Assembly: GCA_963930775.1 (NCBI GenBank)
Contig: OZ005689.1
Span: 15,624,923 to 15,688,922 of the forward strand
Source: Cliona cf. orientalis
Lineage: Eukaryota > Porifera > Demospongiae > Clionaida > Clionaidae
DNA: 64,000 nucleotides
Reading direction: 5' to 3'
The first letter of the stretch is position 1; every line of letters starts with the position of its first letter. Positions 22,234 through 34,528 of this stretch are shown here, piece by piece. Under the pieces are notes generated by a model. It did no database searches, was not told the origin of the DNA, and saw only the letters and a list, made by a program, of their open reading frames with translations. The translations under genes were made by a program, and so were the position numbers.

Positions 22234-25200
22234 CTGAAGTGGCTCCAGAACTCACTTGGATTTTTTAATATTTTCTTGTCACTCAGTATGAGATTATATT
22301 ATTTGTATGCTCACTGACATACTGGATTTCCTTTCTTCACTGACATTTACTGCTCTTCTAGTAATTCTCTGATCATGATGTCCTAATTTTGTTACTAATA
22401 ATAATTTTAGTTCATTTCTGCTTGTTTCTATACTCTGAGACATTACTGGATTTATTCTTATGCAAGTTAAGCAAGAACCTGTATAATCACATCCCTAGTA
22501 GCCTCATTGTATATGGTAAAGGGTCACTATGCATGTATGTATCATAATATGTAAGTAGCATATACCTAGGGTTTGTACGTTATTGAGCATGCGCTCGATC
22601 TTGGTGACACCGACATCCGCACATGATTAGAATAATATAAGATAATTAAGCATCCGCACTGGCAACCTTTGGCTTCCGATTTAATAATAGTAATATAATT
22701 ATATATACGTTCCGAAGCCCCTCCCAACGAGGGAAGAACGAGTTGAGGCTCTTAGCTCCGACCTCGATCTGGCTATGTATTATATTAAACATACTAAGTC
22801 ACCCTTCTACTTGCATTGGACGTGCAAAGCTATGGCTACAGTCCAGTAGTCCACTCCAGAGTCCAGTGGTCCAATTCCAGTCCACTAAGTTCAGCCAGCT
22901 TCAGGCCGACTCGGCGAGACTCATAACGTGGGGCGTGGCTTCATTCGCAGGTCAAATCTAGACGCTAGTTACCTGAGCTGTCTCGAGAACCCCATTGATG
23001 CACGTTCAATGGTGTGTGATGCAAAAGAAGACGTCCTAGCTAGCTATCAAAAGACCGCCTGGGATTTGCACTTATAGGAGTATTCAAGTTTGAACTCACG
23101 GTGTGTTGGGGTAGCTATCATAGCTGCCTGACTCAAAGGCTAAGATCACACAAACATGCTGAATCAGTGGTGTATACTTGCTTCCCTATAATAATTTTGT
23201 ATTTACTGCTGGAGCACGGTTGGATATAACTAGCTATATAGAAAAAAATTTTGAAGCACCTAGTTCATTGCATTAAATTTTTAATATTAAACAATGAATA
23301 GGCAAACCGGTCGCCATGGTATATGTATAGTCTCATGCCCAGCCTCTGTCCCCACGAGATTAGTCAGCTAGGTCACCGGGCATCGATGAAAATTAATAAC
23401 TACCAGGCCCTGAGGTCACTAAAAAAAGAACAGTAACAAGTATAAAAAAACAATATATATATACATCCCTACGCTTGCTTTTCTCATACATATCTGATTC
23501 AGCATAAAATTTAAAAGTGTCACTATAGTTTGATATTGATCCCTGGGTGTACAGGATTGATTTTCCATTCCTGCATGCATGTGCCCCATATACTGATAAT
23601 ATTATGTGTGTGCATGGCTACTCAAAAAGCAAGCGTAGGGATGTATAGTGGATGTGGTGTACGTTATCCCTACGAATCTGTATTTTTTGGCACTGCCATC
23701 CCTACTTCATCCTTCATTTTTATTCAATTGTTTTTTATACTTTATAGTCTATATATTATAAGCCCTTGCTGGTAGACGATTCATTCCAAATAATGTACAG
23801 GGAGTGACCTATAGTTAGTTCCTTGGATTGTATGTTTACAAAAACATGGAACATTCTATAATTTCAGAGTAATTCAGAAGAAATGTAACCATAGCAGCCA
23901 CTCATGCAGCTGGGAGTGGGCCAAAAATTAGTTCTTTGAAAAATAATATGATATCAGTTGTAAAACATGGAAGGATAATTATAGTAATTTAAGAATGATT
24001 TAAGGAAATTGATTTCTCAAGAAATGTACAACTACTGTACTCAGATAAGAGTACATTCCTTTGAAATTACAAATATTACAGTGCACACTGATAATATCTA
24101 TTACTGCTATATCCTTTTTTCATACCAGCCTCATAATAATTATAATTATACCATCATGCAGAGGAGAGCCAAGGTAATCAAAACAATGGATAAAGAGCTG
24201 AATGGATGTGTGGGGGATGTTTGAGTCTACCAATTAACATTGATTCAGAAATATTACAACTCATCATGGTTGGAGATCTATCTTCTCAAAACAATTGACT
24301 GCATATATGGCTGCAATGTGATATAATATTGTGGTTGAAACTTGATTGCATAACCTCAATCACAAAGGTTTTGCACCGATTAATGGACACATTGTGGAGT
24401 TTGATCACATCACTCAATTGCTTATCATAGGCAACTGCATGGCATTGCATTGTACAACCTTGCTGATCTGTGCAAATCTGTTTAGGTATATCAATTCCAA
24501 GAACCTAGGCCCAATTAGTTGATACTAGCTGGAATTAATGCTGAAATGCAATAGTGCAAATCTGTGGGCATAGCAATTCTAGGAAACATTTCTAATACCA
24601 TAAGGATTAATTTAATTAGGCAAATTATATCTAGCTATAACATACCAGGACATCATATAATATATCTAGCTAATTATTGGTTACAGATGAGTTGTTATTC
24701 TACATAATTAATTTTATTTCATTCTACAGTAGCCATAATTAATATTATTATAGTATAATAATTTTGTTTGCTACAGTTTTCTACTTACTGTGTGCATGTG
24801 CAAGGGGTAAAGCGACTTAGTTTTGTCCGTTTGTACATGTCTCTTGTCTGTCCGCATAAAAGTTGCCAGATCTATAGATTCAGGCCAGGTGAATTGGTAC
24901 CCCTCTCTCGGGCTTGGCTGAAATGAGGCCATATAGCTAGGCTTTATACAATGTCATGTAGGCTCGCAGGCCAGGAAAGGGGCTGGCCCGTGAGACTATC
25001 TATAGCCTAGCCCAGCTACTCCAGGCTCATCATGCTATATAATAATATTATGTATTATAATCTTCAAATGATGCATAATTTAAATACTTCAAGAACTTAG
25101 CCTGAGGAGTAGCCAGGCTGCAAGCATGTTTTATTCAAGGTGACAGGTAAATAAATTATTGGTAATAGTGATCACTTCCAATAATAATATTATGGTAGCG

Positions 25201-25399
25201 CTACAGGAGACAGAAAGGCCTTGAATCATATAAACTGTTAAGGATCTGCCTTAGTGGTGTGCCCAGGAGGGAGCCAGGACAGCCCACAGCCCCCCCCCCC
25301 CCCACCAATATTCCTGATCATTACTATCTTTATGGTCTTCTGTGATACTTACAGCTTACAAAGCATTAATTTTAATTTCATTCCATTTAAACCAAACCA
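22234..25399. other. Gene-poor stretch with repeat remnants
   Basis: No gene recognised. A miniature element related to 32339-32594 lies at about 23430-23725: CATCCCTACGCTTGCTTTTC is mirrored by AAGCAAGCGTAGGGATG, and the outer GCCATCCCTACTTCATCC is shared with the 32.3-kb copy. Around 23860-23980 and 24020-24160 are degenerate relatives of the foldback element that follows. A C run is present near 25290-25303. Confidence 0.5.
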
Positions 25400-27043
25400 C
25401 ATTTTCTGAAAATAGATTAAAATTTTAATAAACTTGTACCGGTACACCAAATAATATTATATGAAATCATAAACACTGCAGTACTTAGGTAGCTATACTT
25501 ACTATCAAGCAGCTATATATAGCCCATCTAGTGTATAGCTATACAGTTTCAATTGTATTCACGTCATTAATTATCTGTGTTGAGCAAACATACTAAATAG
25601 CTTCCTACCTGCATGATGGAATATATAATAATAGGCCAGCATAAAAAATAACTGTATACATAATAATTATTCGAGGATATTTATATCAATTCAAAACAGT
25701 TACTATATACTCTTGAAATTACAGTGCATGTTCCCAAGAAACTAATAGTATAGATCACTCGCTGCACATTACTTGGAATGAATCATCTACTAAATTAGAT
25801 TGTAGTGAAAATTGTACAACTATAATTCTATCCTAAATTCTACAACTAAATTAGATAATTAGTATAATTAATCACATGCTTACGAGTACAATTAGAGCAG
25901 TAATCAGTACTCTTACTTGTACGAGTATACGGCCTGTAATAGCACGAGTAATGTGCAGGGAGTGATCTATTGATTAATAAGCTAATGTAGTTGTAGAATT
26001 AAATTTTAGTGTAGAATTATAGTTAGAATTTTCACTACATTGTAATTAATTTTAGTGGGTGATTCATTCCAAGTAATGTGCAGGGAGTGATCTATTGATT
26101 AAGAAGCTAATTAATTTAATTGTAGAATTTAGTATAGAATTATTATTGTAGAATTTTCACTACAGTCTAATTAATTTTAGTGGATGATTCATTCCAAGAA
26201 ATGTGCAGGGAGTGATCTATATACTATTAGTTTCTTGGGAACATGCACTACAATTTCAAGAATAGTTTAGAATTGCTTTCTCAACAAATGTATAACCATA
26301 ATAGCAACCACATGCACAGACGACTCCTAGGTGCAGTCGTAATTCTAATCCTTTGCAGCTGCTGAGGCCTCTTGCTCGTACCAATGCTTATTTGAATTCC
26401 TTCTTCCCTCACACCATAGCAATGTGGAATATGCTGGACCATTCCACAACTGCATCTATTTCTTTTATGCATCATATTCGTAATTAGTTATATTCACTGT
26501 TATACTCACTTTTATCATTTTTAGAGTACATGTGCACACTTGCATTAGTTTTCGAACTATTGTGCATCCATTGCTTCTCAGCATAAAGTCATAGTATAAG
26601 CAAAAAAAAGATGCAATTCAAGTGCACAATTCTTTGCATTAAATACACATTAGCTACTTTATACAGTGCATAATATCCTCGATAATTATTATGTATACAG
26701 TTATTCTTTTTATGTTAGCCTATTATTATAATATATATGCCATCATGCAGCTGAGATATAGGAAGTGGCCCTAGAGTTGTTTCTTTGAAATACATGATAT
26801 ATTGCTCATAAATGATAGAAGGATACTGTACTTCAGTTTGAATCTGTCAGCTTTAGCTATTTAGTATATTATATGTTTGCTCAACACAGATAATTAATGA
26901 CGTGAATATGAACTGTAGCTACACTATAGATGGGCTATAATAGCCACTTGATAGTAAGTAGCTACCTAAGTATATATACTGCAGTGTTTATGATTTCATA
27001 CATTTGGTGCACAAGTTTAATCTCAGATGATTTTCAGAAAATG
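25400..27043. mobile_element. 1.64-kb foldback (long inverted-repeat) element
   Basis: The left end CATTTTCTGAAAAT is mirrored at the right end by ATTTTCAGAAAATG. Imperfect inverted homology runs about 300-400 bp inward on each side (for example TATCTGTGTTGAGCAAACAT against ATGTTTGCTCAACACAGATA, and GTATACATAATAATTAT against ATAATTATTATGTATAC). The centre holds direct and inverted copies of GATTCATTCCAAGTAATGTG (about 25770, 26060, 26180). An LTR-less LINE fragment is embedded at 26330-26480. No transposase seen. Confidence 0.7.
26325..26482 (+). pseudogene. LINE reverse-transcriptase C-terminal fragment
   Basis: The plus strand reads LLRPLARTNAY followed by LNSFFPHTIAMWNMLD. This matches the pattern R-x-N-x-Y-x-x-S-F-F-P-R-T-I-x-x-W-N found at the 3' end of many non-LTR retrotransposon ORF2 proteins (Jockey/CR1/I-like; recalled). 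Only about 50 codons remain and the proline after W-N is missing, so it is a truncated fossil inside the foldback element. Confidence 0.55.
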
Positions 27044-27672
27044 TATATAGTAATACCCAAGATATTTATTCATTAAATTTAACTAAAGGGATTGCCCGCT
27101 TTCTCTTTGTGGCAGCTAGGAGTATATAGTAAGCACACTATATACTGGTTAATATATTATAAGTGGGCACATCATCTAGTATTCTCGAGAGAAGAGAGGA
27201 GACGTGTGTATTCTACTCCAAAGCTATAGCTAAATTAATATTCCTATAGAAAGGAGGACTGGGAATACCTGTGGAGTGCTCATATTGCATGCTAAGTAAG
27301 TCACCATAGCCATAGTACATAGATTTACATGTTAAAACAGGTAGTCATAACTAGATTAGTTAAACTCTCTGTATAAGCATATACTAGAGTGGTATATGCA
27401 GCATGGAAATATTGCTAATATGTATTCATTTCCGTTACTATTACTGTCCATTGCTTTATAATGAGACTAGCTCCTGCATACTATCATATAGTAAATGGAG
27501 GTGCTGCCACTGTTACTGCATGAAAATGAATAAAGGTATCATTGTAGCTATTAGCAAATGATTATGCAATAACTCAGCACATAGCACGCCAAAAGCACCT
27601 GTTGGATCATTTGGCTGTTGGCATGCAGGAAGTGTACACTTACCCCACCCTACTTCAATAGCCCTACATGAA
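27044..27672. other. Upstream intergenic region of the dermatopontin gene
   Basis: AT-rich, no coding exon recognised. It holds the presumed upstream regulatory region of the gene that starts near 27705. Confidence 0.4.
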
Positions 27673-27680
27673 TATAAAAA
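27673..27680 (+). promoter_or_regulatory. TATA box of the hexa-dermatopontin gene
   Basis: GAATATAAAAAGGGATC lies about 30 bp upstream of a TCAGATTCAGTTGTCA stretch suited to a transcription start near 27703-27710. A non-coding first exon can then be read to the donor at 27803. Confidence 0.65.
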
Positions 27681-27704
27681 GGGATCTTTCAGCTCAGATT
27701 CAGT

Positions 27705-30700
27705 TGTCAGCCAGCGTTCTTCTAGACAAGAACTGCTAGGACAATCAGCCTCTTCAAATCAAACTGACAAAAACTTTGACCTGGATTTTTTCTTCAAGCT
27801 ATGTACGTACAATACTGGTACTGCTATAATCATATCTAATACTAATTACATGTTTATTACAGGGAAATGGCTAGATGTTTGGAATTGCTGCTACTTCTGT
27901 GTTTCTCATTCACTCATGCTGCTCCTGATCTAGTATTTGATGATTCAGAGGATGGTGACCAACAAGGAATGCCTCAGTTTGCATCTCAATTGGCTCTAGC
28001 TCTCTCCTCAGACTCCTGGGAAGATGATCTTAAATCCGAAGAGGATCTAGCTTTTGAAGAGGATGAAGAAATTGATGAAGGGATGGACGATGAGAATATG
28101 CAGGTTACATCGGAGTCAAATGAAGAATTCATCAATTTGAAGGCATTAATCGCAGAAATTAAATACCTCAATGAATTAGACAAGCCTGTGAAAAAAGATT
28201 GCAATAGAGGAGAGGGAATTTACAAAATCCAGAGTGAATTTTATGGAGGCTACAATGACAGACGCTGGAACTTTGAATGCAGAAAGGTCGTCCAAAACAA
28301 TGCCCAATTAGTTACATGCACTCAGATAAAATCATACGAGAATGATTTCAATGGAACAATTGTGTTCTCATGCGGTGAAAACCAATACATTGCGGGAGTT
28401 GAAAGTTATCATGACAACAGCAAAGGAGATCGTAGGTGGAAGTTTACTTGCTGCTCTGCTTGGAATTACAAGACTAGCGACTGCCAACTCTCTGAAAATG
28501 CTAATAGGCTTGGCCAAATGATGGATTTTCAAGCTGGAGATGATGAAATCATAGCAGGTGTAGACAGTCCAACATATAGCACTAAGTTGAGGTAGCTATA
28601 ATCATTATGAACTTAACTTTAGTAATCACTGTATATTCCTTATCAAAATTAACAGGGACAGGATATGGAAATACAAGGTTTGCAAGTACAAGCCTGTGAT
28701 TCAGAAGAAAGATTGCAATAAAGGAGAGGGAATTTACAAAATCCAGAGTGAATTTCGTGGAGGCTACAATGACAGACGCTGGAACTTTGAATGCAGAAAG
28801 GTCGTCCAAAACAATGCCCAATTAGTTACATGCACTCAGATAAAATCATACGAGAATGATTTCAATGGAACAATTGTGTTCTCATGCGGTGAAAACCAAT
28901 ACATTGCGGGAGTTGAGAGTTATCATGACAACAGCAAAGGAGATCGTAGGTGGAAGTTTACTTGCTGCTCTGCTTGGAATTACAAGACTAGCGACTGCCA
29001 ACTCTCTGAAAATGCTAATAGGCTTGGCCAAATGATGGATTTTCAAGCTGGAGATGATGAAATCATAGCAGGTGTAGACAGTCCAACATATAGCACTAAG
29101 TTGAGGTAGCTATAATCATTATGAACTTAACTTTAGTAATCACTGTTACAGTATATTCCTTATCAAAATTAACAGGGACAGGATATGGAAATACAAGGTT
29201 TGCAAGTACAAGCCTGTGATTCAGAAGAAAGATTGCAATAAAGGAGAGGGAATTTATAAAATCCAGAGTGAATTTCGTGGAGGCTACAATGACAGACGCT
29301 GGAACTTTGAATGCAGAAAGGTCGTCCAAAACAATGCCCAATTAGTTACATGCACTCAGATAAAATCATACGAGTCTCAGAATGATTTCAATGGACCAAT
29401 TGTGTTCTCATGCGGTGAAAACCAATACATTGCGGGAGTTGAGAGTTATCATGACAACAGCAAAGGAGATCGTAGGTGGAAGTTTACTTGCTGCTCTGCT
29501 TGGAATTACAAGACTAGCGACTGCCAACTCTCTGAAAATGCTAATAGGCTTGGCAAAATGATGGATTTTCAAGCTGGAGATGATGAAATCATAGCAGGTG
29601 TAGACAGTCCAACATATAGCGCTAAGTTGAGGTAGCTATAATCATTATGAGCTTAATTTTAGTAATCACTGTATATTCCTTATCAAAATTAACAGGGACA
29701 GGATATGGAAATACAAGGTTTGCAAGTACAAGCCTGTGATTCAGAAGAAAGATTGCAATAAAGGAGAGGGAATTTACAAAATCCAGAGTGAATTTCGTGG
29801 AGGCTACAATGACAGACGCTGGAACTTTGAATGCAGAAAGGTTGTCCAAAATAATGCCCAAGTTACATGCACTCAGATAAAATCATACGAGAATGATTTC
29901 AATGGAACAATTGTGTTCTCATGCGGTGAAAACCAATACATTGCGGGAGTTGAAAGTTATCATGACAACAGCAAAGGAGATCGTAGGTGGAAGTTTACTT
30001 GCTGCTCTGCTTGGAATTACAAGACTAGCGACTGCCAACTCTCTGAAAATGCTAATAGGCTTGGCCAAATGATGGATTTTCAAGCTGGAGATGATGAAAT
30101 CATAGCAGGTGTAGACAGTCCAACATATAGCACTAAGTTGAGGTAGCTATAATCATTATGAACTTAACTTTAGTAATCACTGTATATTCCTTATCAAAAT
30201 TAACAGGGACAGGATATGGAAATACAAGGTTTGCAAGTACAAGCCTGTGATTCAGAAGAAAGATTGCAATAAAGGAGAGGGAATTTATAAAATCCAGAGT
30301 GAATTTCGTGGAGGCTACAATGACAGACGCTGGAACTTTGAATGCAGAAAGGTCGTCCAAAACAATGCCCAATTAGTTACATGCACTCAGATAAAATCAT
30401 ACGAGTCTCAGAATGATTTCAATGGAACAATTGTGTTCTCATGCGGTGAAAACCAATACATTGCGGGAGTTGAGAGTTATCATGACAACAGCAAAGGAGA
30501 TCGTAGGTGGAAGTTTACTTGCTGCTCTGCTTGGAATTACAAGACTAGCGACTGCCAACTCTCTGAAAATGCTAATAGGCTTGGCCAAATGATGGATTTT
30601 CAAGCTGGAGATGATGAAATCATAGCAGGTGTAGACAGTCCAACATATAGCACTAAGTTGAGGTAGCCATAATCATTATGAACTTAACTTTAGTAATCAC

Positions 30701-31928
30701 TGTTACAGTATATTCCTTATCAAAATTAACAGGGACAGGATATGGAAATACAAGGTTTGCAAGTACAAGCCTGTGATTCAGAAGAAAGATTGCAATAAAG
30801 GAGAGGGAATTTACAAAATCCAGAGTGAATTTCGTGGAGGCTACAATGACAGACGCTGGAACTTTGAATGCAGAAAGGTTGTCCAAAATAATGCCCAAGT
30901 TACATGCACTCAGATAAAATCATATGAGAATGATTTCAATGGACCAATTGAGTTCTCATGTGATGAAAACCAATACATTGCGGGAGTTGAGAGTTATCAT
31001 GACAACAGCAAAGGAGATCGTAGGTGGAAGTTTACTTGCTGCTCTGCTTTGAATTACAAGACTAGCGACTGTCAACTCTCTGAAAATGCTAATAGGCTTG
31101 GCCAAGTGATGGATTTTCAAGCTGGAGATGATGAAATCATAACAGGCGTAGACAGTCCAACATATAGCACTAAGTTGAGGTAGCTATAATCATTAATTAA
31201 TTATGAGTTTAATTTTAGTAATCACTGTATATTCCTTATCAAAATTAACAGGGACAGGATATGGAAATACAAGGTTTGCAAGTACACTGTCAAGTCTGCA
31301 CCAATTCAATTTGCTCCTCCACTTGGGCTTGATGATATATGTGAGTTTGTACACAATAGCTATGTACCCATGTTTTCAAACACATGGCAACGCTTAATAT
31401 GGTACAATACTCGTGCATATTATTTTGTCAAAGAAATGTTATAAGCTAATTTATCACCCTCTTACAGACATCAGGACTTTCACTCTGTCACTGAGTAAAA
31501 GTAGAAATTTGCAACTCAAAACCCAGGATGGTGTGACTGCTATCATACCTTTAAAGAGTGGATGGTCCTCCCTCACATCGAAAAACAATATTCTAGCCTA
31601 TCGTCCAAGATATTCTGATGTCCACAGAAGTGGTGTTGCAGGAATATTTGTTAACATTGAGAAAGTATTCCCATGCATTGCGGGTACTAACTATGTTCCA
31701 ATTTGCAGCATATTTACGAGTGAAGAAGATGGATTTAGGAAGGGAAAGCAATACATTGAGCTTGGTGACCTGGGCAACGCTGTTCGAGTGTTTGGTAAAA
31801 ACATCGCAACATACGGATTAGCTATTAGAGGCTGCCCTAGACTATACGGAGCTTGGGGATGTTTTCCACGTTATGTCACCAGTACAGTTGTATGTTTACT
31901 ACCTCGATCATCCTGCCAAACCGAGTAA
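27705..31928 (+). CDS. Secreted protein with six dermatopontin modules and a novel C-terminal domain
   Basis: Exons: about 27705-27802 (non-coding), 27863-28591 (ATG 27867), 28656-29105, 29176-29631, 29696-30142, 30207-30662, 30733-31179, 31252-31340 and 31468-31928. All introns are GT-AG. The coding total is 3531 nt, exactly 1177 codons with the stop, which strongly supports the model. Order: signal peptide (MARCLELLLLLCFSFTHA), an acidic stretch (about residues 24-86, SEEDLAFEEDEEIDEG), six dermatopontin domains each with three D-R-x-W motifs (DRRWNFEC, DRRWKFTCC, DRIWKYKVC), then a roughly 150-residue Cys-bearing domain (FTSEEDGF, ELGDLGN, YGLAIRGCP). Dermatopontins bind matrix components, and sponges carry many. 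The C-terminal domain is shared with 40239-41113 and 46054-46925 and is not one I can name. Modules end within exons, so each intron lies near the end of a module. Confidence 0.92.
28196..31251 (+). repeat. Tandem array of about 520-bp exon-plus-intron units
   Basis: Six dermatopontin units and their 64-71-bp introns repeat almost without change. Variants: ESQNDFNG (two extra codons) in units ending at 29631 and 30662, loss of the Leu codon in NAQVTC in units ending at 30142 and 31179, and an extra GTTACA in introns 29106-29175 and 30663-30732. The alternation points to duplication of multi-unit blocks followed by little divergence. Confidence 0.9.
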
Positions 31929-32338
31929 TATACCCTCATACAGTGATCAATTATGAATCATCAAACTTAATAATTTAGAGACTCAAGTAGTGTTTGAGCA
32001 TGCAGATAGCTATAATATTATAGGATTTAACTTTAGGTGCACAAAGTAGCTACAGGTGCACATTATAAACTGTTGAAATTTTATTAGAAACAATAGTCTA
32101 GGATTGAGTAAAATAATATGATTATGCTGCATTCAGTACCAGTTATTTTGTAGTTTTGTACTGAACTTGATTATTTTTTTATTGCGTGACAAAATTTTGC
32201 AGTTTTCTACACACGCATGGGCATATTATATGCAGTAAAGCCAATAAATTACTAAATTTTTATAATACATGGTATCATTATAATTGAATAAACTTGAAGG
32301 ATGAAGTAGGGATGGCAGGATCAAAAAGTATACACAAA
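31929..32338. other. 3' flank of the dermatopontin gene
   Basis: No gene. AATAAA-like signals occur near 32244 (CCAATAAATTAC) and 32286 (TTGAATAAACTTG) and could serve as poly(A) signals. Confidence 0.4.
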
Positions 32339-32594
32339 CAAGATTTGTAAGGGATAATCGCATCTACTATACATCCCTACGCTTAATTATTGCTTTTCTT
32401 TATTATTATGTACCTATTAATGTCAACATACTTGTCGAGTGAAGTATATATGTGGAAGACATTCAGGTTATTCCTAGTTGTCACGATGGTGGGATGGTCA
32501 GTTGATTCAATCACATGCATTATTACTGGTTATTTTTGCATCCCTCAACTTGAAATAGATGTATAGTAGATGCGATTATCCCTTACAAATCTTG
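32339..32594. mobile_element. 256-bp MITE with perfect 36-bp TIRs
   Basis: The first 36 bases (CAAGATTTGTAAGGGATAAT ... ACATC region to ATACAT) recur exactly inverted at 32559-32594. A diverged relative is at about 23430-23725. Flanking GGATGAAGTAGGGATGGCAG (about 32300) is also shared with that relative, so the full family unit probably starts further out. Perfect TIRs suggest recent activity. Confidence 0.8.
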
Positions 32595-33090
32595 GAGTGG
32601 ATTTATATACTCAAACTAAGATGAGCGATTAAGGCAGTCTTGAGCTAGCTCTGATAATGAAAAAGAAGGAAAGAAAGAAAGAAGAAAGAAGGTCATGTAG
32701 AAATTAGTGTAAAAAGAGCATAAGACCCTAGAGTTACTCATGGGAAGATTTTAAACCATCACAGCCTGGAGTTACTCATGGGAGGATTTTAAACCAGCAC
32801 AACCTTGAGTTACTCTAGGGAGTGTTTTAAACCATGGATGTTTATCTAAAATCCTCAGGTTTAAAAATAATTATCATTACTTATATAAGGGAGGATTTTA
32901 CACCACTTCAAAATTGTAGGGTCTCATTCGTGCAATTTTCTACCCCATAGTATAACATATTTCATATATATATGGCACGATTTTAAACCACTTGCAGCAA
33001 CCCAACATGATCTGGTTTAACAGCTCTCATGAGGGATCAAGTAAGTTGGCAGTCACAGTAGCAGACCGTTTGACTGTGTACTGTGACAAT
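32595..33090. repeat. GAAA-type microsatellite and GGATTTTAAACCA minisatellite
   Basis: A purine-rich GAAAGAAAGAAAGAAG run (about 32660-32690) is followed by three or four copies of a roughly 55-bp unit with GAGTTACTCATGGGA and GATTTTAAACCA (32735-32835) and further degenerate copies to about 32985. No gene seen. Confidence 0.7.
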
Positions 33091-33395
33091 AGTTAGGCTG
33101 TGGGCATATGCCCATAGCCCACCTAGGGGGGTCTGGGGGCATGCTTCCCGGAAAATTTTGGAAATTTTAACACTCTGAGAGCGTTTCTGATGCATTCTGG
33201 CAGCAGTTTTTGGACTGATTTAGTAGCTATTTCTATTCGAGCTCTCTTTTGCAAACACCCAGAACTTTTTTGCTGTAATTTTATAGTATGTGCATGTGAT
33301 AAAATGGTGGGGCTCAGCCCCCCTTGTTTCCAAAGTGGGGGGGGGTGAAGCTCCCCCTGCCCCCCCCCCTATTTCTCCGCCCCTGCTAACTTTAT
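33091..33395. mobile_element. Probable MITE, GC-rich ends
   Basis: The segment begins TTAGGCTGTGGGC and ends CTCCGCCCCTGCTAAC, giving a weak inverted match, with G/C runs inside (GGGGCTCAGCCCC). It sits just before the first readable helicase exon and may account for the loss of the helicase N-terminus. Borders uncertain. Confidence 0.4.
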
Positions 33396-33411
33396 ACTAT
33401 ATTATGTAGGT

Positions 33412-34528
33412 CAATAATCTATCTGCTAGAGGATTGGCTACAGCTTACGTAAATGCAGATTCTAGTAACAAGAGTATGCAGGATGGAGTTATCAAGGGAG
33501 AGTATCAACTAGTTTACATAAGTCCTGAATTGCTCATGGTGAACCTTAAATGGAGAGAAATGCTGAGATCAACAATTTACCAGACTAAACTTAAAGCTTT
33601 CATTGTCGATGAAGCACACTGTGTTACTAAGTGGTAAGTAAATGATCTGTACTATAACTTAGAACAATTTTATTCCCATGATCTGTTGCAGGGGTGAATA
33701 CTTTCGGCAAGAATTTTCCAATCTTGGACAAGTTCGTAGTCTTATCCCCTCAACAGTTAACATAATGGCACTCAGAGCTACGGCCACAAAAACGACAAGG
33801 AACAAAATTATTGCCATTCTTGGTATGTTATCGCCAAAGGTTGTTTCTGTGTCTCCAGAAAAATCAAACATAACTTATTGGGTGCGTCAGAAGAGTTGTG
33901 TTGAAGAGGTATTCACTCCCATAGCCGACAAACTCAAGCACAAACGAGCAAATATGCCAAGAGTGATCATATTCTGTAAGAGGTGTGAAGAATGTGCTAT
34001 GCTTTATCAGTTCTTTCTGCCTAACTTAGAAGAAGAGTTTACAGAGCCTGTTGGAGCACCCAATCTCTCTCGATTCAGGCTTGTAGACATGTATATGAGT
34101 GCTACTGATGAGAGTGTAAAACGCACTATTGTGGAGTCCTTTTGTAAGGTGGACTGTCCCTTACGAGTCATTATATGTACAATCGCATTTGGGATGGGGA
34201 TAGACTGCCCTGATATGAGGCAGGTGGTCCACTGGCATGGGGGGTCTCCGACAACATTGAAATGTATATGCAGGAGAGTGGACGGGGTGGGCGTGACGGA
34301 ATGTCAGCATGTGCTCTTCTATACTACAAAAAGTCAGATTTGGATTCACGAAGGACAACACAGGCTATGATTGACTACTGTAAGAACACAAGTGTATGTA
34401 GAAGATCACTATTGTTGAAGCACTTCGATTTCAATGCGCATTCAGCTCATGGTTGTTCGTGTTGTGACGTATGTTCTAACTATCCTAGCTGTAGTGACTG
34501 TTCGTGTAATTCTTTCCCCTTGCTGTAG
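33412..34528 (+). pseudogene. RecQ-like superfamily 2 helicase, truncated
   Basis: Two main exons (about 33412-33632 and 33691-34528). Helicase motifs: VYISPE (Ib/Ic region), IVDEAHCVTKWG (motif II, DEAH), LRATAT (III), VIIFCKRCE (IV), IICTIAFGMGIDCPDMR (V), ESGRGGRDG (VI), then a Cys-rich CSCCDVCSNY end. Walker A (motif I) and everything before it are missing. A frameshift from a small insertion near 34237 separates motif V from motif VI. Such RecQ-like proteins are frequent in sponge and cnidarian mobile DNA (recalled). It lies tail to tail with the DUF6589 gene, 118 bp away. Confidence 0.8.

Larger units (their letters stand above)
6084..22895 (+). mobile_element. MULE-like DNA transposon, host of nested insertions
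   Basis: Imperfect inverted repeats rich in TGGACTGGA/TGGACTACTGG units lie at about 6084-6190 and 22830-22895. The enclosed plus-strand gene (6282-22233) encodes a MULE-type transposase. It is interrupted by a pogo element (9331-15234) and a second DNA transposon (15338-19870); without these about 6.4 kb remains. Exact ends and TSD could not be fixed because the subterminal TGGACT arrays blur the TIR edge. Confidence 0.6.

Noticed and set aside
28582-30898. Recurring 79-81-codon minus-strand open frames
   Set aside because: Shadows of the tandem dermatopontin exons and introns; they repeat because the units repeat.
28196-31251. Regular roughly 520-bp repeats that might suggest a satellite or CRISPR-like array
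   Set aside because: The units are coding exons plus introns of one eukaryotic gene; CRISPR is excluded by unit length and context.
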